64,000 nt of DNA, from positions 24,012,751-24,076,750 of the forward strand of contig NC_036460.1 of NCBI RefSeq assembly GCF_002775205.1, in the 5' to 3' direction. Below the pieces are notes generated by a model. That model was not told the origin of the DNA and searched no databases. It worked only from the letters and a program-made list of their open reading frames with translations. Shown piece after piece: positions 30,923 to 42,190 of this stretch (its first letter is position 1; each line of letters begins with the position of its first letter). This stretch comes from Xiphophorus maculatus (taxonomy: Eukaryota; Chordata; Actinopteri; Cyprinodontiformes; Poeciliidae). A program made the position numbers and the translations under genes.

Positions 30923-32894
30923 CCAGGTACAATCCCCAGTGAATCTAAAGTGAATTATCTTCACACACACACACACACACAAAAAAAACCACATGCAGGT
31001 CAAAACAAAACAAAAAAACTCAGTAACAATATCTTCTTTTTTCCCCAGCTGCCGTGAATTTGGAGGAAAAATGACGTGCAATCATTCCAGCAGCAGCTGA
31101 TGCCCTGCAGACTGAAAAAAAGCAATAGTCTTGCATTGTTTTAAAACAACATTATCACAATAATTTTCCTCTTCCTTGATGTTTTTGTTTACGTATGTGA
31201 ACTGACTTTTTTCTGCCGAGTTGCAGAGTCGACTGACATGATGGAGAAAATAAACTGTTTTGTAAAAGCATGCCTCTATAACATGATGTGACTTGCTTTG
31301 TTCTTTTTCAGTTGTAAAGCCTGTCAACATGTTCAGGGGCAAAAATTATAACTTCACTTAGGTTACATTGCAAGTCTCACTTGGGGCTAGGGACTCTAGA
31401 TGCATTTTGCACTGAGATGACATGAAAAAAATAAATTTTTTCAAAGGCCATGCAAAAAGAAAAAAAAACTTACATTTTCATACAAGATCTAGGGGGATGA
31501 GTTTTAGGAATATGATTGAGTTGTGACTTTGAAATGCAGTTTATTTAAGTGCAAAACAAGATCACTTCACAGACAACTCAAAACTAAGTGAACTGAAAAC
31601 AGAAACCAGAAACTCCTTGGGCATTTGCCTGGGAAATATTGAAGCTTTGGTACCGGCAAAATATAGAGCAATATTATCAAGTAAATAAAAAACATATATA
31701 CATTTGCTTTAACTAAAGACATATGACTCAATACCAGTCTGGTATTTTTGTTTTACATATAAAAAAATTCCTGAAATAACATAAATTATTTATCAACTGT
31801 TGTGACCCCAAGTCCCTTGTTTTAATTTAATCTGATTTATTTTCAGCCACACACTTTTAAGTATGTGTATTCTGTTTTTGAACCACATTTTTCTTTATGC
31901 CAAATAAATGATAATACTGTAATCTAATGGAATACCATCTAGCTTTGATGTTTGGAATGCCACTTCAGTTCTTTTTTCCTAAATTGTTTATTTTTGTTGA
32001 ATACAATTAGGTTAATGTGTTATTGGTGTTTGCGTTGTTTTTTTTAATTAACAAGAAAAATACGATTTTTTTATTTATTTATTTTTTTAGTACAATAAAA
32101 TAACTTACTGTTTGCGATAGTAGTTCATAAGTTTCATTGTTTTTACTCAAATTACTTTTTGTCGATCCAAAAGCTAACGGTAGGGGGAGACAAAAGTTTC
32201 CCTTTAATTTTTAAACCCACAAAGAAGAATCTGTCAGAGAAGATGGCTCCAAGACGAAGCTAATTGTTTAGCCGATGTAAATCTGTCCACCGCCAACAGG
32301 CTGGAGACTGCGGTGACAAAATTATCAGATAACCCGTTGAGACGAATAAGACCGTACGTTTACATACAATTCACACAAATAATATGTAAATAACATTTAT
32401 GTGTGTGACAGTAGTCCAGCTCAAGTAGCATTGGTTAATGATTGGTAAACAGTTAATTAGCTTGTACATTTTTGCGTTTTTGAGAACGAGATGTTGTTTT
32501 CAGCTTAAGCGTCCTTCTTCAGTATTACGATGATATGTCAGAAATTGTTCATAGCGCGTGTCACTAACTGACAACGAGTATTTACTTAGTTTAAGTGTCT
32601 TCATGTATTCGAGCTAATGCTAACTTAGCTGATAGCTGTTACATTCCTTCAGACAAGACGTGCCTCTGACGTCAGTCCTGCTGAAATGTCTTTGAGTTAG
32701 TTTGCTTAGACTTGGGCGTCATGATGGCCTGAAGGGCTCAAATGGTCAAATTTGTTCAAATTCAAGCTTCCGTTGACTGGAGCGTCGAAATACTTTAAAT
32801 AGTTTGATGAGTAAAGTAGCAATAAATGTACTTACAGATGAACTTTTTGGATGCCTTGGCTATTTTACGTTTTTCTCTCCTTCTGGTTCCCCAG
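30923..32894. other. 3' region of CARD-only gene and upstream region of rabgef1
   Basis: Bases 30929-31060 contain the retained donor and acceptor of the CARD-only gene, and 31247 the polyA-like AATAAA. Non-coding 5' exon(s) of rabgef1 probably lie around 32200-32350, but I cannot fix them. The rest is AT-rich with no gene seen. Confidence 0.45.
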
Positions 32895-32910
32895 CTGTCA
32901 CTGAGGAACG

Positions 32911-35900
32911 ATGAGCCAGAGACGTGGCATCCATGTGGACCAATCTGAGCTGCTCTGCAAAAAAGGATGTGGGTTTTATGGCAACACAGCCTGGCAGGGC
33001 TTGTGCTCAAAGTGTTGGCGAGAGGAAAACCAGCGAGAAAAGCAAAGGCAAATTCAAGAGGACTGGGCTCTTGCTGAAAGGTTTGCATTCGCACTGTGTC
33101 TTTTCTGCAAAAAAAAATAAAGTCGCCAAAGTGTTGGAAGACCTGTCCACTTACCTCATGAAGACGTGGCTTTTGTGCTACTGTTCATCTCGCAAGATTT
33201 TCAGTTGTTCTGTCGTCATCTTCCCAGGCTGCAGAGAGAGGAAGAGGAAGCATATGCAAGCAGGCATCAGAGGGCACAGTCACAACCTGCGATCACTCCC
33301 TTCAACAAGTTTGAAGAAAGGAAGACGAAGGAGAAGTCCAGCAAAGTCAACACAGTCACAAAGTTTTTCACTCCATCAACAAAAACACCACCCAAAAAGG
33401 GTAATCTGTCTTGAACATACACACTGGTTGGTTCTAACTTTATTTGTTAATTTTTTGTTCCTGGATGCACCTCCTGTGTAACAAAACCTTAAGCTCCACT
33501 CACAAGCCACATTGGTGCAAACACAAATAATCACTACGTAAATATTTGCTCAACGTTTGAAATCTTTATTTTTTTTTTCTTTTGTTGTGAAAACTGTTTG
33601 CAGCCACTTTATGTTTAAATATATCAATCAGGTGATAAGATGCCTGTAGCTGGTCTTTTTTTCCTTTTTTTTTACAAGCTCACTTAACTTTCTTCCAGGA
33701 GCTTAATGTAATGCTATATGATAAATTAACCTGAAACTGGGTGTTTGGCCGGGTCTTTGAGAAATCTTTTCAAATTCTTTAATGCATTTACCTAGAAATA
33801 AGTGACAGATTTAGCTGAATTTGACTTCTTTTTGAAGCAGGAAATGTCAAAATTCATAGCCTGTTATTTAATTCAGTTTATTTATACAGCAACATTTCAC
33901 CAACAAATGACGTCTTGAGGTACAGAAAAGTAATTTCAAATCAATCACATTTACATTCCAACTAAACCTAGTTATCAAGCAGTACAGTATCCTCAATTAA
34001 TTATTCAAAGTAGTTTAAAAGTTTCTATCTAAGGAAACCCAGCAAATTGCATCATTCACTCCTCCATGACAGGGTAGCAAGAGCATACTGAGCCTTTAAC
34101 AGGAGGAAACTTCCAGCAGAACCAGAACCTGGCTCTGCTGGCCTTCTGCCACGCTCGACTGGAGGTTTGAGAAGACAGGGCAAAGTGTACAAAAAAGAAG
34201 AAAAAGAAAAGCAGAAGAACTGATGTAGAATTGTTTTCTATATTATTGGAAAGTAAAATCTTAATAGCAGGAGAGGGGGACTGTCTAATTGTTGACAGCG
34301 TTGTCTCAGCTGATGCCCCCCGTCAAGAAGGTATTGTGGCCAAACAGAACACCAGGCTAAATGTGGCTTGTATGGAAAGTAAAAACCAATAAAATATGCG
34401 CTTCCTGAATACTTACTTCAGTTTTTGTTTTATAAACAGAGCACAAGTAGTGTCCAACAGATGCTTAACGTTAAATTTAGCTCCTCTTTTGATGTTTTAC
34501 CACCTTACATTTGCTTGTAAATTGTAGATTCATTCTTCCTTCATTTTACCCATATCCCTGGATATTTGTGATTGAAAGAAAGCCCTCCTGAGGCTTACAA
34601 AGACGGCAGCACAGTAAATACAAACGTACCAAATTATTGTCTGGTTGTTGTCTTCCTCCAGATGCCGGTGCTGCTGACGCTCAGTCCACTCCGAGCTCCA
34701 GCTCCTCAGCCAGTCGCCAGCCCTTTCCAGACAGCGACCGTGCAACGCAAGAGTTTATAGATTTTCTGAAGTCGGTGAAGTCTGGCAGGGAAATCTTTAA
34801 ACAGTGTCGGGCTTTCACTGAGGGCATGGTGTACAAGCGGGTGAGCTTTGATCCGTCCAGACGTTATTACTCCCGTTTCAACTCGTTATGCGTTTATGGC
34901 CATGTTTATGCTCTCACTCAAGACGGCTCTTAAAGAGGAGGAAGCTTTTAATTCACTGCATCGTTTTCATTACCATCTGCCACCATTCATTGAAAGATTG
35001 CACATTTTAGCATCATATATCCTTGAATACGTCAACTTTTAGATGATACGCGATAAGTGTAAAGTAAAAGTTTAACCCCTTGAACTTCTCCACATTTAGT
35101 CATTTTACAGCCACCAACTTCCTGTTTCTTTGTTGTTGTTTTTCGTATAGTTGAGCATGAAGTAATAGATAATTAATTAGAAAATATTTAAGACATAAAA
35201 AAAGCTTTTCAAGCTGCTGTAAATTGTAACATTCAGATGTTTTCACTTCAGTTTTGATATTTAATTAAAATTCAGTGAATAGTACTAAAGTCTTGCAATG
35301 TCTTTATCTGAAACTTTTACCTTGATGTAATTGTCTTTAAGAAAAACAAAAGGTTGTTTTCTGTATGTTTTGTGTTTATGATAAACAAGCAGTTTAAAAA
35401 TGTTTACAGCATTTATTGCTGAACTTCCTGCCTAAATTATTAAGATGACGTTGATCAAGGGTCATCCCGATCAGATATTGATATTAGAAATCAGTCTGAT
35501 ATCAACCAAAAAAAAAAACGAGTATCTGATTATATCGGTCTGCATCTAAAGTCTCAGATGTAATCGTGCCAATAGCAGCACTATTCTGCAGCGTTTAGTC
35601 TGCCCCAGGATTTCCATCCAGCATTGTTTACATCCCACATGCCGAACCGTTGGTTAGTAATAAATGTGTCAGTTGTTCTTGTACCTGTTGTAATATCACG
35701 TGATCAAGCCTTTTCTAACATTCCACATGACAAAATCAGTAATGAAAGTATGCATGATTCGGGTTAATATCATATCGGGTCGATATCGGTATCCTATCGG
35801 AAGCGAAAAAGTTGTATCGGGACACCTCGATTGCAATCAGTGTGAAATCTGAATGCGACTCATTCCGAATTCATGTATTTTTTCTGTCCCTTTCCAGGAC

Positions 35901-38538
35901 ATGGGAGCCGACGAGCTGTCGGAGTGCGTGCAAGACTTCTACCAGAGCCTCTCAGACCGGCTTCACAACCAGTTCAAAGGTGCTTCATCGCTCAAATATA
36001 TGTATATTTTTTTAGAATAACCAAAAATAGTAAAAACCGTACAGTGAGGATAGCGCTTGTGAAAAGTAATTATCGGTTTGCGGTGTAACAGGTTCGACAG
36101 AACATGTAGAGAGGGTGATGGATGAAGTGGAGAAGTACATGATGAGCCGACTTTACACGGAGGTTTTCTGTCCGGAAACCACAGACGACGAGAAGAAAGA
36201 CTTGGCTGTTCAGAAGAGAATCAGGTTTGCAAACATAAACTCCAGCGTTTAAATTAAAAAAGAAAAAGAAGAAACTGCTGTAAATGTGACATTATTCTGT
36301 TTGTGTTCGGTTCCAGAGATTTGCACTGGGTCACCATAGAAATGCTGTGCGTGCCGGTGGATGAAGAGATCCCAGAGGTCTCAGACAGTGTAGTCAAAGC
36401 TATTACAGGTGAGTCGCCACCTGGGTTTGTTTTTGCCTGATTGCTCAAGTTAGGTCACTCCTCTTCTAACATTTCTGCCTAATTTCAGATATAATTGAAA
36501 TGGACTCAAAGCAGGTACCCAAAGACAAGCTGGCGTGCATCACCCGTTGCAGCAAGCACATCTTCAACGCCATCAAAGTGAGCAAGAAGGAGGCTGCGTC
36601 GGCCGACGACTTCCTCCCGACTCTCATCTACATCGTGCTGAAGGCAAACCCTCCGCGGCTGCAGTCCAACATCCAGTACATCACCCGCTTCTGCAACCCC
36701 AGCCGACTCATGACCGGAGAGGACGGATACTACTTCACTAATCTGGTGAGGAAATGAGAAGGACGTGTTTAGCAACATGCAAGCTATCGTCCATCTTTCA
36801 GCACAGTCTTGAAAAATCCACTCCACTGCTGTTGATAAACACGTAGTTATTGTAAAAAAAAAATTATCAACTTTATTCAATGTAGTATTGTCTATATGAT
36901 AAAGATCTATACTTCAAATAAAGCTTGGCTCCAGTTTGAGTGAGTTTTTCGGGGTTTCCTCCTGAAAACTTGCTAAGCCTGGTGCTTGGGGCGCTAGGAC
37001 AGTCACGCAGCGGTTCGCTGTGTTTTTGAGTTAAAAATGTTTATAGTTGACAGGAAATGTGAAAATATAACTTGGTAATTATGTGTTATTGGAAGATTAA
37101 TACCTAAACTCCAACTATAAAATCTTTAAAAAAGGCAATTGTTAAAAAAATTAAATAAATAAAATAAATAAACAATGCTTAGCCTGGTGGGAGCACAAGT
37201 AAAGCCTGGTGGCCCGCCAGGCTTGTAATGCACATGGAAGAACCTTAGTTTTTTGTTTAGTGTTGCTTTTTGATTCACAAAAGCACAACAATCTCAGAGT
37301 TTTTCCTCCTCGACCACCTAAAGTTTTTGTTAAGTATTCAAGTGTCGTCTTTTTTCAGTTTCTGATTAACAAAAACCTGATTCGGGTGCGCTTCCTAAAG
37401 TTTTGTGGATAGAAAAGCGTCTGTTCCTCTATGGATGGATCAGAAAACCGGCTGACTACAAGAGTAAACTAATTTTACAAGACACAACAGTGTTATAGAC
37501 GTGTTTCCATTCACCTGTTGATCCAACAGTCAGTCTGTTTTTTAAATTCATTCATCCATCCATCCAGTTAGCTGTCCATCCATCCTTTCAGGTTGTTTTT
37601 TTTTTTTTTGCAGATTGCTCATTTAAAGCCTGACTGCAGCAAAATTTGTGATCTCTCTTCGTGAACATTAGTGCTTAATTTGTACCCTGTTTAGAAAAAT
37701 AGGCCAAAATCTTGTCTTCAAGAAAAATCTGTACATTTGAGTTTGGAAAAGCATGACTTTTTGAAATGACCTGTATGTTTTACCTCTGGCTTAAAAATCA
37801 TTTTGTTTTGTTTATATTTAACTCAAGATTCCTGACATCAAGGCATTTGAAGTATTTTTTTTCTCAGTGTCTAGTCCTCCTGAGCCCAACACTGTGTTCC
37901 CTAAAGGTTTAAAATATGAAAGCATCCAGCAGGGGGAGCTGTTAGCCCACATTAATGTATTCTCTACCTCATCGCTGTTAATCCCCAATAAATTAAACAT
38001 TATTTAAACAAATCTAGGTCTAACGAGCGTTGTTGTTGTTGTGTAGATGATATAATTGTCATTAACGTCTCTCTGGGCCTCCTCTCCTCAGTGCTGTGCA
38101 GTGGCCTTCATAGAGAAACTGGATGGTCAGTCTCTGAATATGAGCTCTGAGGAGTTTGAGCTCTACATGTCGGGCCAGACGTCTCCGAACTGGCCACGGC
38201 CCACCGCTGCCGCCTCATCCGCAGGCGGCGCAGCCCATACCCAGGCCCACAGCAGCCTGGACGTGCTAACCGGGCTCGGCGAGAGGCAGGAGCGGGTCGT
38301 GGAGAAGGCTCGGCAGCTGGAGAGCGACCTGATAGACTGGACGGATGAAGTGGAGCAGAAAGTTCAGAGCGCGCTGGAGAGCTTTCCGCTCGACACCCAA
38401 AGCACCACGACGAACGCGGCCGGCGGGACGACGACGACGACAACAGCGGCCGCGGCGGCGTCGTCCGCGATCGACTCTGAAAATGTAGAGAACGAGCTGC
38501 TGCCCCCGCCGCTGCAGCCTCAGGTGTTTGCTGGTTGA
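32911..38538 (+). CDS. rabgef1: Rab5 GDP/GTP exchange factor Rabex-5, 510 aa
   Basis: Activates Rab5 on early endosomes, working with Rabaptin-5, and binds ubiquitin. Coding exons: 32911-33080, 33228-33400, 34662-34840, 35898-35979, 36092-36224, 36317-36408, 36489-36745, 38092-38538, 511 codons in frame. The A20 zinc finger has Cys16, 20, 32 and 35 ([20 protein letters not shown]), followed by the ubiquitin-binding helix. The helical bundle has [15 protein letters not shown]. The Vps9 domain has [33 protein letters not shown] and [11 protein letters not shown], carrying the Asp, Pro, Tyr and Thr needed for exchange. A coiled coil ([19 protein letters not shown]) binds Rabaptin, and the tail is [11 protein letters not shown] as in human. 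Human RABGEF1 has 491 aa; the extra length is mostly a Gly/Thr/Ala run near residues 475-490. The start [11 protein letters not shown] matches the family. Confidence 0.95.
33868..34170 (-). repeat. Dispersed fish non-LTR/SINE-like repeat in rabgef1 intron
   Basis: The stretch AGTTTATTTATACAGCAACA, then GTCTTGAGGTAC and AGGAAACCCAGCAAATTGCA, matches an abundant fish repeat. A second copy, in the other orientation, is at 53000-53285. Confidence 0.6.
35457..35829. mobile_element. Non-autonomous DNA element in rabgef1 intron
   Basis: The ends AGGGTCATCCCGATC and ATCGGGACACCTCGA are inverted. Inside are repeated GATATC/TATCGG motifs. This is the familiar fish MITE starting with a GGGTGTCCCGATC-type end (hAT-like). 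About 370 bp, no coding capacity. Confidence 0.6.
36746..38091 (+). other. Last intron of rabgef1
   Basis: AT-rich intron with a CATCCATCC patch (37550-37590). Nothing else recognised. Confidence 0.6.
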
Positions 38539-38790
38539 TAGGAAAACGTCTGCTCTGCAGAAAAAGCTCCTGGATGTTCTACTCCATCTTCCCGTGTGTT
38601 CTCTTTATAGTCCGTAAGCACATGTAGCGTCTGTTGGATCTGGAGTGTTCATCCATCCGTCTGTTCCCTTAGATGCTATAAAACATGCTGAATAGTTACC
38701 CAACTGTTAGATTTGAACTGAGTGCGCTGATTTACCTCCCTGAAGGAGGTAAATCAGAAAATGGCTTCGCTGTGAAGGCACAACGATCTT

Positions 38791-39083
38791 CACTGCAAAA
38801 AAACACAAAAACAAAATCTTACCAAGTATTTTTAGTCTGGTTTCCAGTGCAAGTATCTTAGTACACTTGAAATAAGTTGAAACTAACTTACATGTGACAT
38901 TTTAGCAAGATATATGGCAAATTATTTCACCTATAACCTGGGAAAAATGTCTTGTTGTAAGTGAAATAATCTGCCAGTGGAACTGGAGCTTTTTCTTCAA
39001 TGTTAAGGAATTGTTTACTTAAAATAAGCTCTCCTATGTTCCTGACCAAAAATATTTGGTAAGACTTTGTGTTTTTTGCATTG
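38791..39083. mobile_element. MITE with long inverted repeats, rabgef1 3' flank
   Basis: The left arm CACTGCAAAAAAACACAAAA is followed by AAATCTTACCAAGTATTTTT. The right arm is its inverse (AAAAATATTTGGTAAGACTTTG, ending TTTTTTGCATTG). 293 bp, palindromic, no frame; a widespread fish MITE type. Confidence 0.6.
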
Positions 39084-41149
39084 TTCCTGTTTACCTCACC
39101 ACAAAAAGACAAATAAGTGACAAAATGTAACCGTAACGCCACACGAGGTGGAGCAGTGGAGCGCATCAGGGCAGACCCCGACCATCTGATGTGGCTCCTT
39201 TCACTGCAAGGGAAGAAAACACTCCGCTATAAGCGCTTCCAAAAAACTTCTCCTCATCCACTACCTGCAGTACCTCAGTACTTTTTATAGCTGTTACATT
39301 TGTACAGTAGCGATAAATGGCGTGTTTGAATCCTAAACCTTCAGCCATGATGCAAGATGTCCGGGAAAAAAATTAACCAAACAATAGGATAGCTTATTCT
39401 AGTTTAGAAACCAAAAAGAAAAATGTCAAAATCTGAATGATCGAACTCCTCTGTTCCTAATGTTGCTCTTCAAGTCATGCCTGTATTTCATGCTGAATTT
39501 AGCTTGTATTTCGGAGAAATAACCAGAGAGAGGGCGTGTGTGTGTGTGGCGGGGTGTGTGTGTGCACAATGACTGTGCATGTGAATATGCGTGCATGTGT
39601 GCTGCATGTTGTTCCCGACAATTTGAAGAAGAAGAAGAAATCGGCACCAGTGTGTCCAAATACTGTCTAGTCTGGTTTTTATGACCTGTCATCATCAGCT
39701 GGATGTTCTGATTTTATTTTTCTATAAAGTGTCAGAATATATCGATATTTCTTTGATTGGTTTAAACTTGTAATATTTACAGTGGCGAACGAGCATGGAT
39801 GCGTGTTACGCCTCTTCTCAAGAGGCCGACGTCTCCACTAAAAAAATAAGTCTTAAATTAACCAATTTATTTATTTATTACCATTTGCTCCGGCAAATAC
39901 TTTTAGACCAAAACAAAAGAAATATCTCGTTTTCCTTCAAAGACAGGACATAGCGATCACCCCTAAAGCTTTAGCTGCTTCATTGTAGTTATTTTTTATT
40001 GTTTTAGTTTGATTTCGAAGCTTCTTACCCAGCGTCAAATTTCAGCTTTTATCAGGCGATACCATGTCGGACAGATAGGAAAGTCGTTTCCATTTCTCTG
40101 GTGTTTTGGCAGACTTACAATGAGAAAAATGCAATAGGCACACATTTTACACTTGTGCTTTGTTTTTGTTTTATTGTATTGCATCCGAAGAGCCGCATGC
40201 ACCTGCCGTTTGAAAGCCAGGTCTTGTACTGCACCGCTGCGGCTCGAAAACCTTTTTAATTTTGCACTGAAAGCTGAAGTTATTGAACAAGTGTTTTAAC
40301 CCATTTGTTTGATTATAGGTTTGTTATAGTTCCAGGTTGGAGAGATTAACTCGAAACTGCCTTTAATTTAAGACATAATTTATTGGGAGAGTTTTGATCT
40401 GCCTACATCTACGGGAGTGGAACGATGGTGGTTAATAAAATCGAAACTCAGTGCTTGTATGTGTGTAGTTGCTGTTTTTCATGACTAACATTACCGCAAT
40501 AAGATGAGTCACTCTTCCTCAGTAAAACATAAAGTCTGGGATTTTCTGAATCTAACAATGTACCAGGGTAATTTCTGCACATTCAACTAAGAAACTGATG
40601 AAATAGTAAAAATTTGCCATTCGAGTAAAAAGTCAGCAAAAAAAAATGCAAAAGGCCTCAAAAACTGGCACAGATTTGAGCTGTTATGGTGCCTATAGGG
40701 CCAGATTTTACACCATCCGTCCAGTACACATGTACTATACAAAACTCATACATTTCAGAAGTGACGGGACGTGATATTTCACAAAATGTGCAAATTTCTT
40801 TGAACTTATACTCGCATAAATCACAATTGTTTTGTCAGCAAAATTGACAAATAAAGAAACTGCTAGAGCAGAGTTAATAGTTTCATGTCCATCTTGGGAT
40901 GAAAGTTCAGTGCTCCTCGTAGTCTTACACATGTATTTAGAAAATAGTGAGAACTCCTCTGCTGTGTCAGCCACTTCAAGCCTTCAGTATGCTGAGGTGA
41001 GTACATCTTCATCAATGAAAAGGATAGTAGAATGGAATGAAATTGGGTAATGTTGATATCAAGTATTTGCTTTGACATTTGGGCTTATTTTGTAACCATC
41101 ACTTTAAGTTATCAGACTTTTATTTAACATGGCCAATAAAAATGAGCTG

Positions 41150-41231
41150 TAGGGCGTGCCGTGGTGGCGTAGGGGTTAGCGCAATGTGAACTAGAGCCCA
41201 CAAAAGACCCCATGGAGGGGTAAAAAAAAAA
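41150..41231 (+). mobile_element. SINE copy, internally deleted
   Basis: Head GTGGTGGCGTAGGGGTTAGC (A-box-like) is joined directly to the tail ACTAGAGCCCACAAAAGACC and a poly-A. The middle, with the B box, is missing when compared with the minus-strand copy at 41491-41687. Confidence 0.7.
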
Positions 41232-41490
41232 AGGCTGTGTCCTGGTTTAGGTGGAGATGAGACTCTGTTATAGTAACAGATGCGTAAAATAAACAAGTTA
41301 TACTGGGTTTTATTTACGTACATAAAACAGTACATCCTCATACAATCCCAGACCAGAAGTGCAATAGTGAAACAGGGATTCTGCAAACAGAAAAGTGTTT
41401 CAGCTACATAATTCACCACCACCTGTTTATTGAAGAGTGTAAAATAAACGCTCCTTTACTCAACTTCTATTCTGATAAACTAGTTGGGTT

Positions 41491-41687
41491 TTTTTTTTTT
41501 ACCCCTCCAGAGGGTCTTTTTGTGGGCTCTAGTGTCCCTTTTTACAAAAGTAGGCTGACAGGAATGGGGGGAAGACATGCGGCAAATGTCGCCAGGTCCA
41601 GGAGTCGAACCCGCGACAACCGCGTTGAGGACTCAAGGCCTCCAAATACGGGTCGTGCTAACCACTACGCCACCACGGCATGCCCTG
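41491..41687 (-). mobile_element. tRNA-derived SINE, full length
   Basis: On the minus strand: A box TGGCGTAGTGGTTAGC, B box GGGTTCGACTCC, core TTGCCGCATGTCTTCCCC, tail ACTAGAGCCCACAAAAAGAC and poly-A (the poly-T at 41491-41500). Its inverted partner lies 260 bases to the left. Confidence 0.75.
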
Positions 41688-42190
41688 TTTTTTTGTTTTT
41701 TATTATTAGTTTAGCTTGTCAGTGGGCGTTGGTCCAGTTCATCTGAAGATTTGACTTGTGAGAGGAGTTTTTGGGGGTATTTTCAGTTCCCCTTTCCGCT
41801 GTTTCGCCAAGTTTCCATGATTAAGTTATACCTCAGAAGAGATGGAGGAAATCCTGTGATACGGTTTATAACAGGTCAAAACAACATCAACCAAAAAGAA
41901 AGTAAAATATAAGTAATTTGGTGAGGGGATGAAACAACAGCTGAGCTCGGAGTTCTGCATACTGCTATTGACTAGGATTTATTGATTTATCCTGCAAACA
42001 TTAAAGTCGAATATTTCCAAATATGTTTAATGAAAATGAAACATTTTTATATTAAATAGTATAAAACAAACAATTGATGAGACAGCACTTTTCAGGATGG
42101 AGGACATCCTGTGTGAAGATAGTTCCACTTCTCCTTTTATTAGAATAAAGCATTGCGTCTCATCTGATCCTAACACACAGACTGAGCACA

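Larger units (their letters stand above)
38539..42190. other. rabgef1 3' UTR and intergenic DNA
   Basis: Contains the MITE at 38791-39083 and the inverted SINE pair at 41150-41687. Open frames here lack domains or splice context. Confidence 0.5.

Noticed and set aside
38108-38443. Open frame antisense to the last rabgef1 exon
   Set aside because: It is a GC-rich shadow of the conserved Rabex-5 C-terminus on the other strand.
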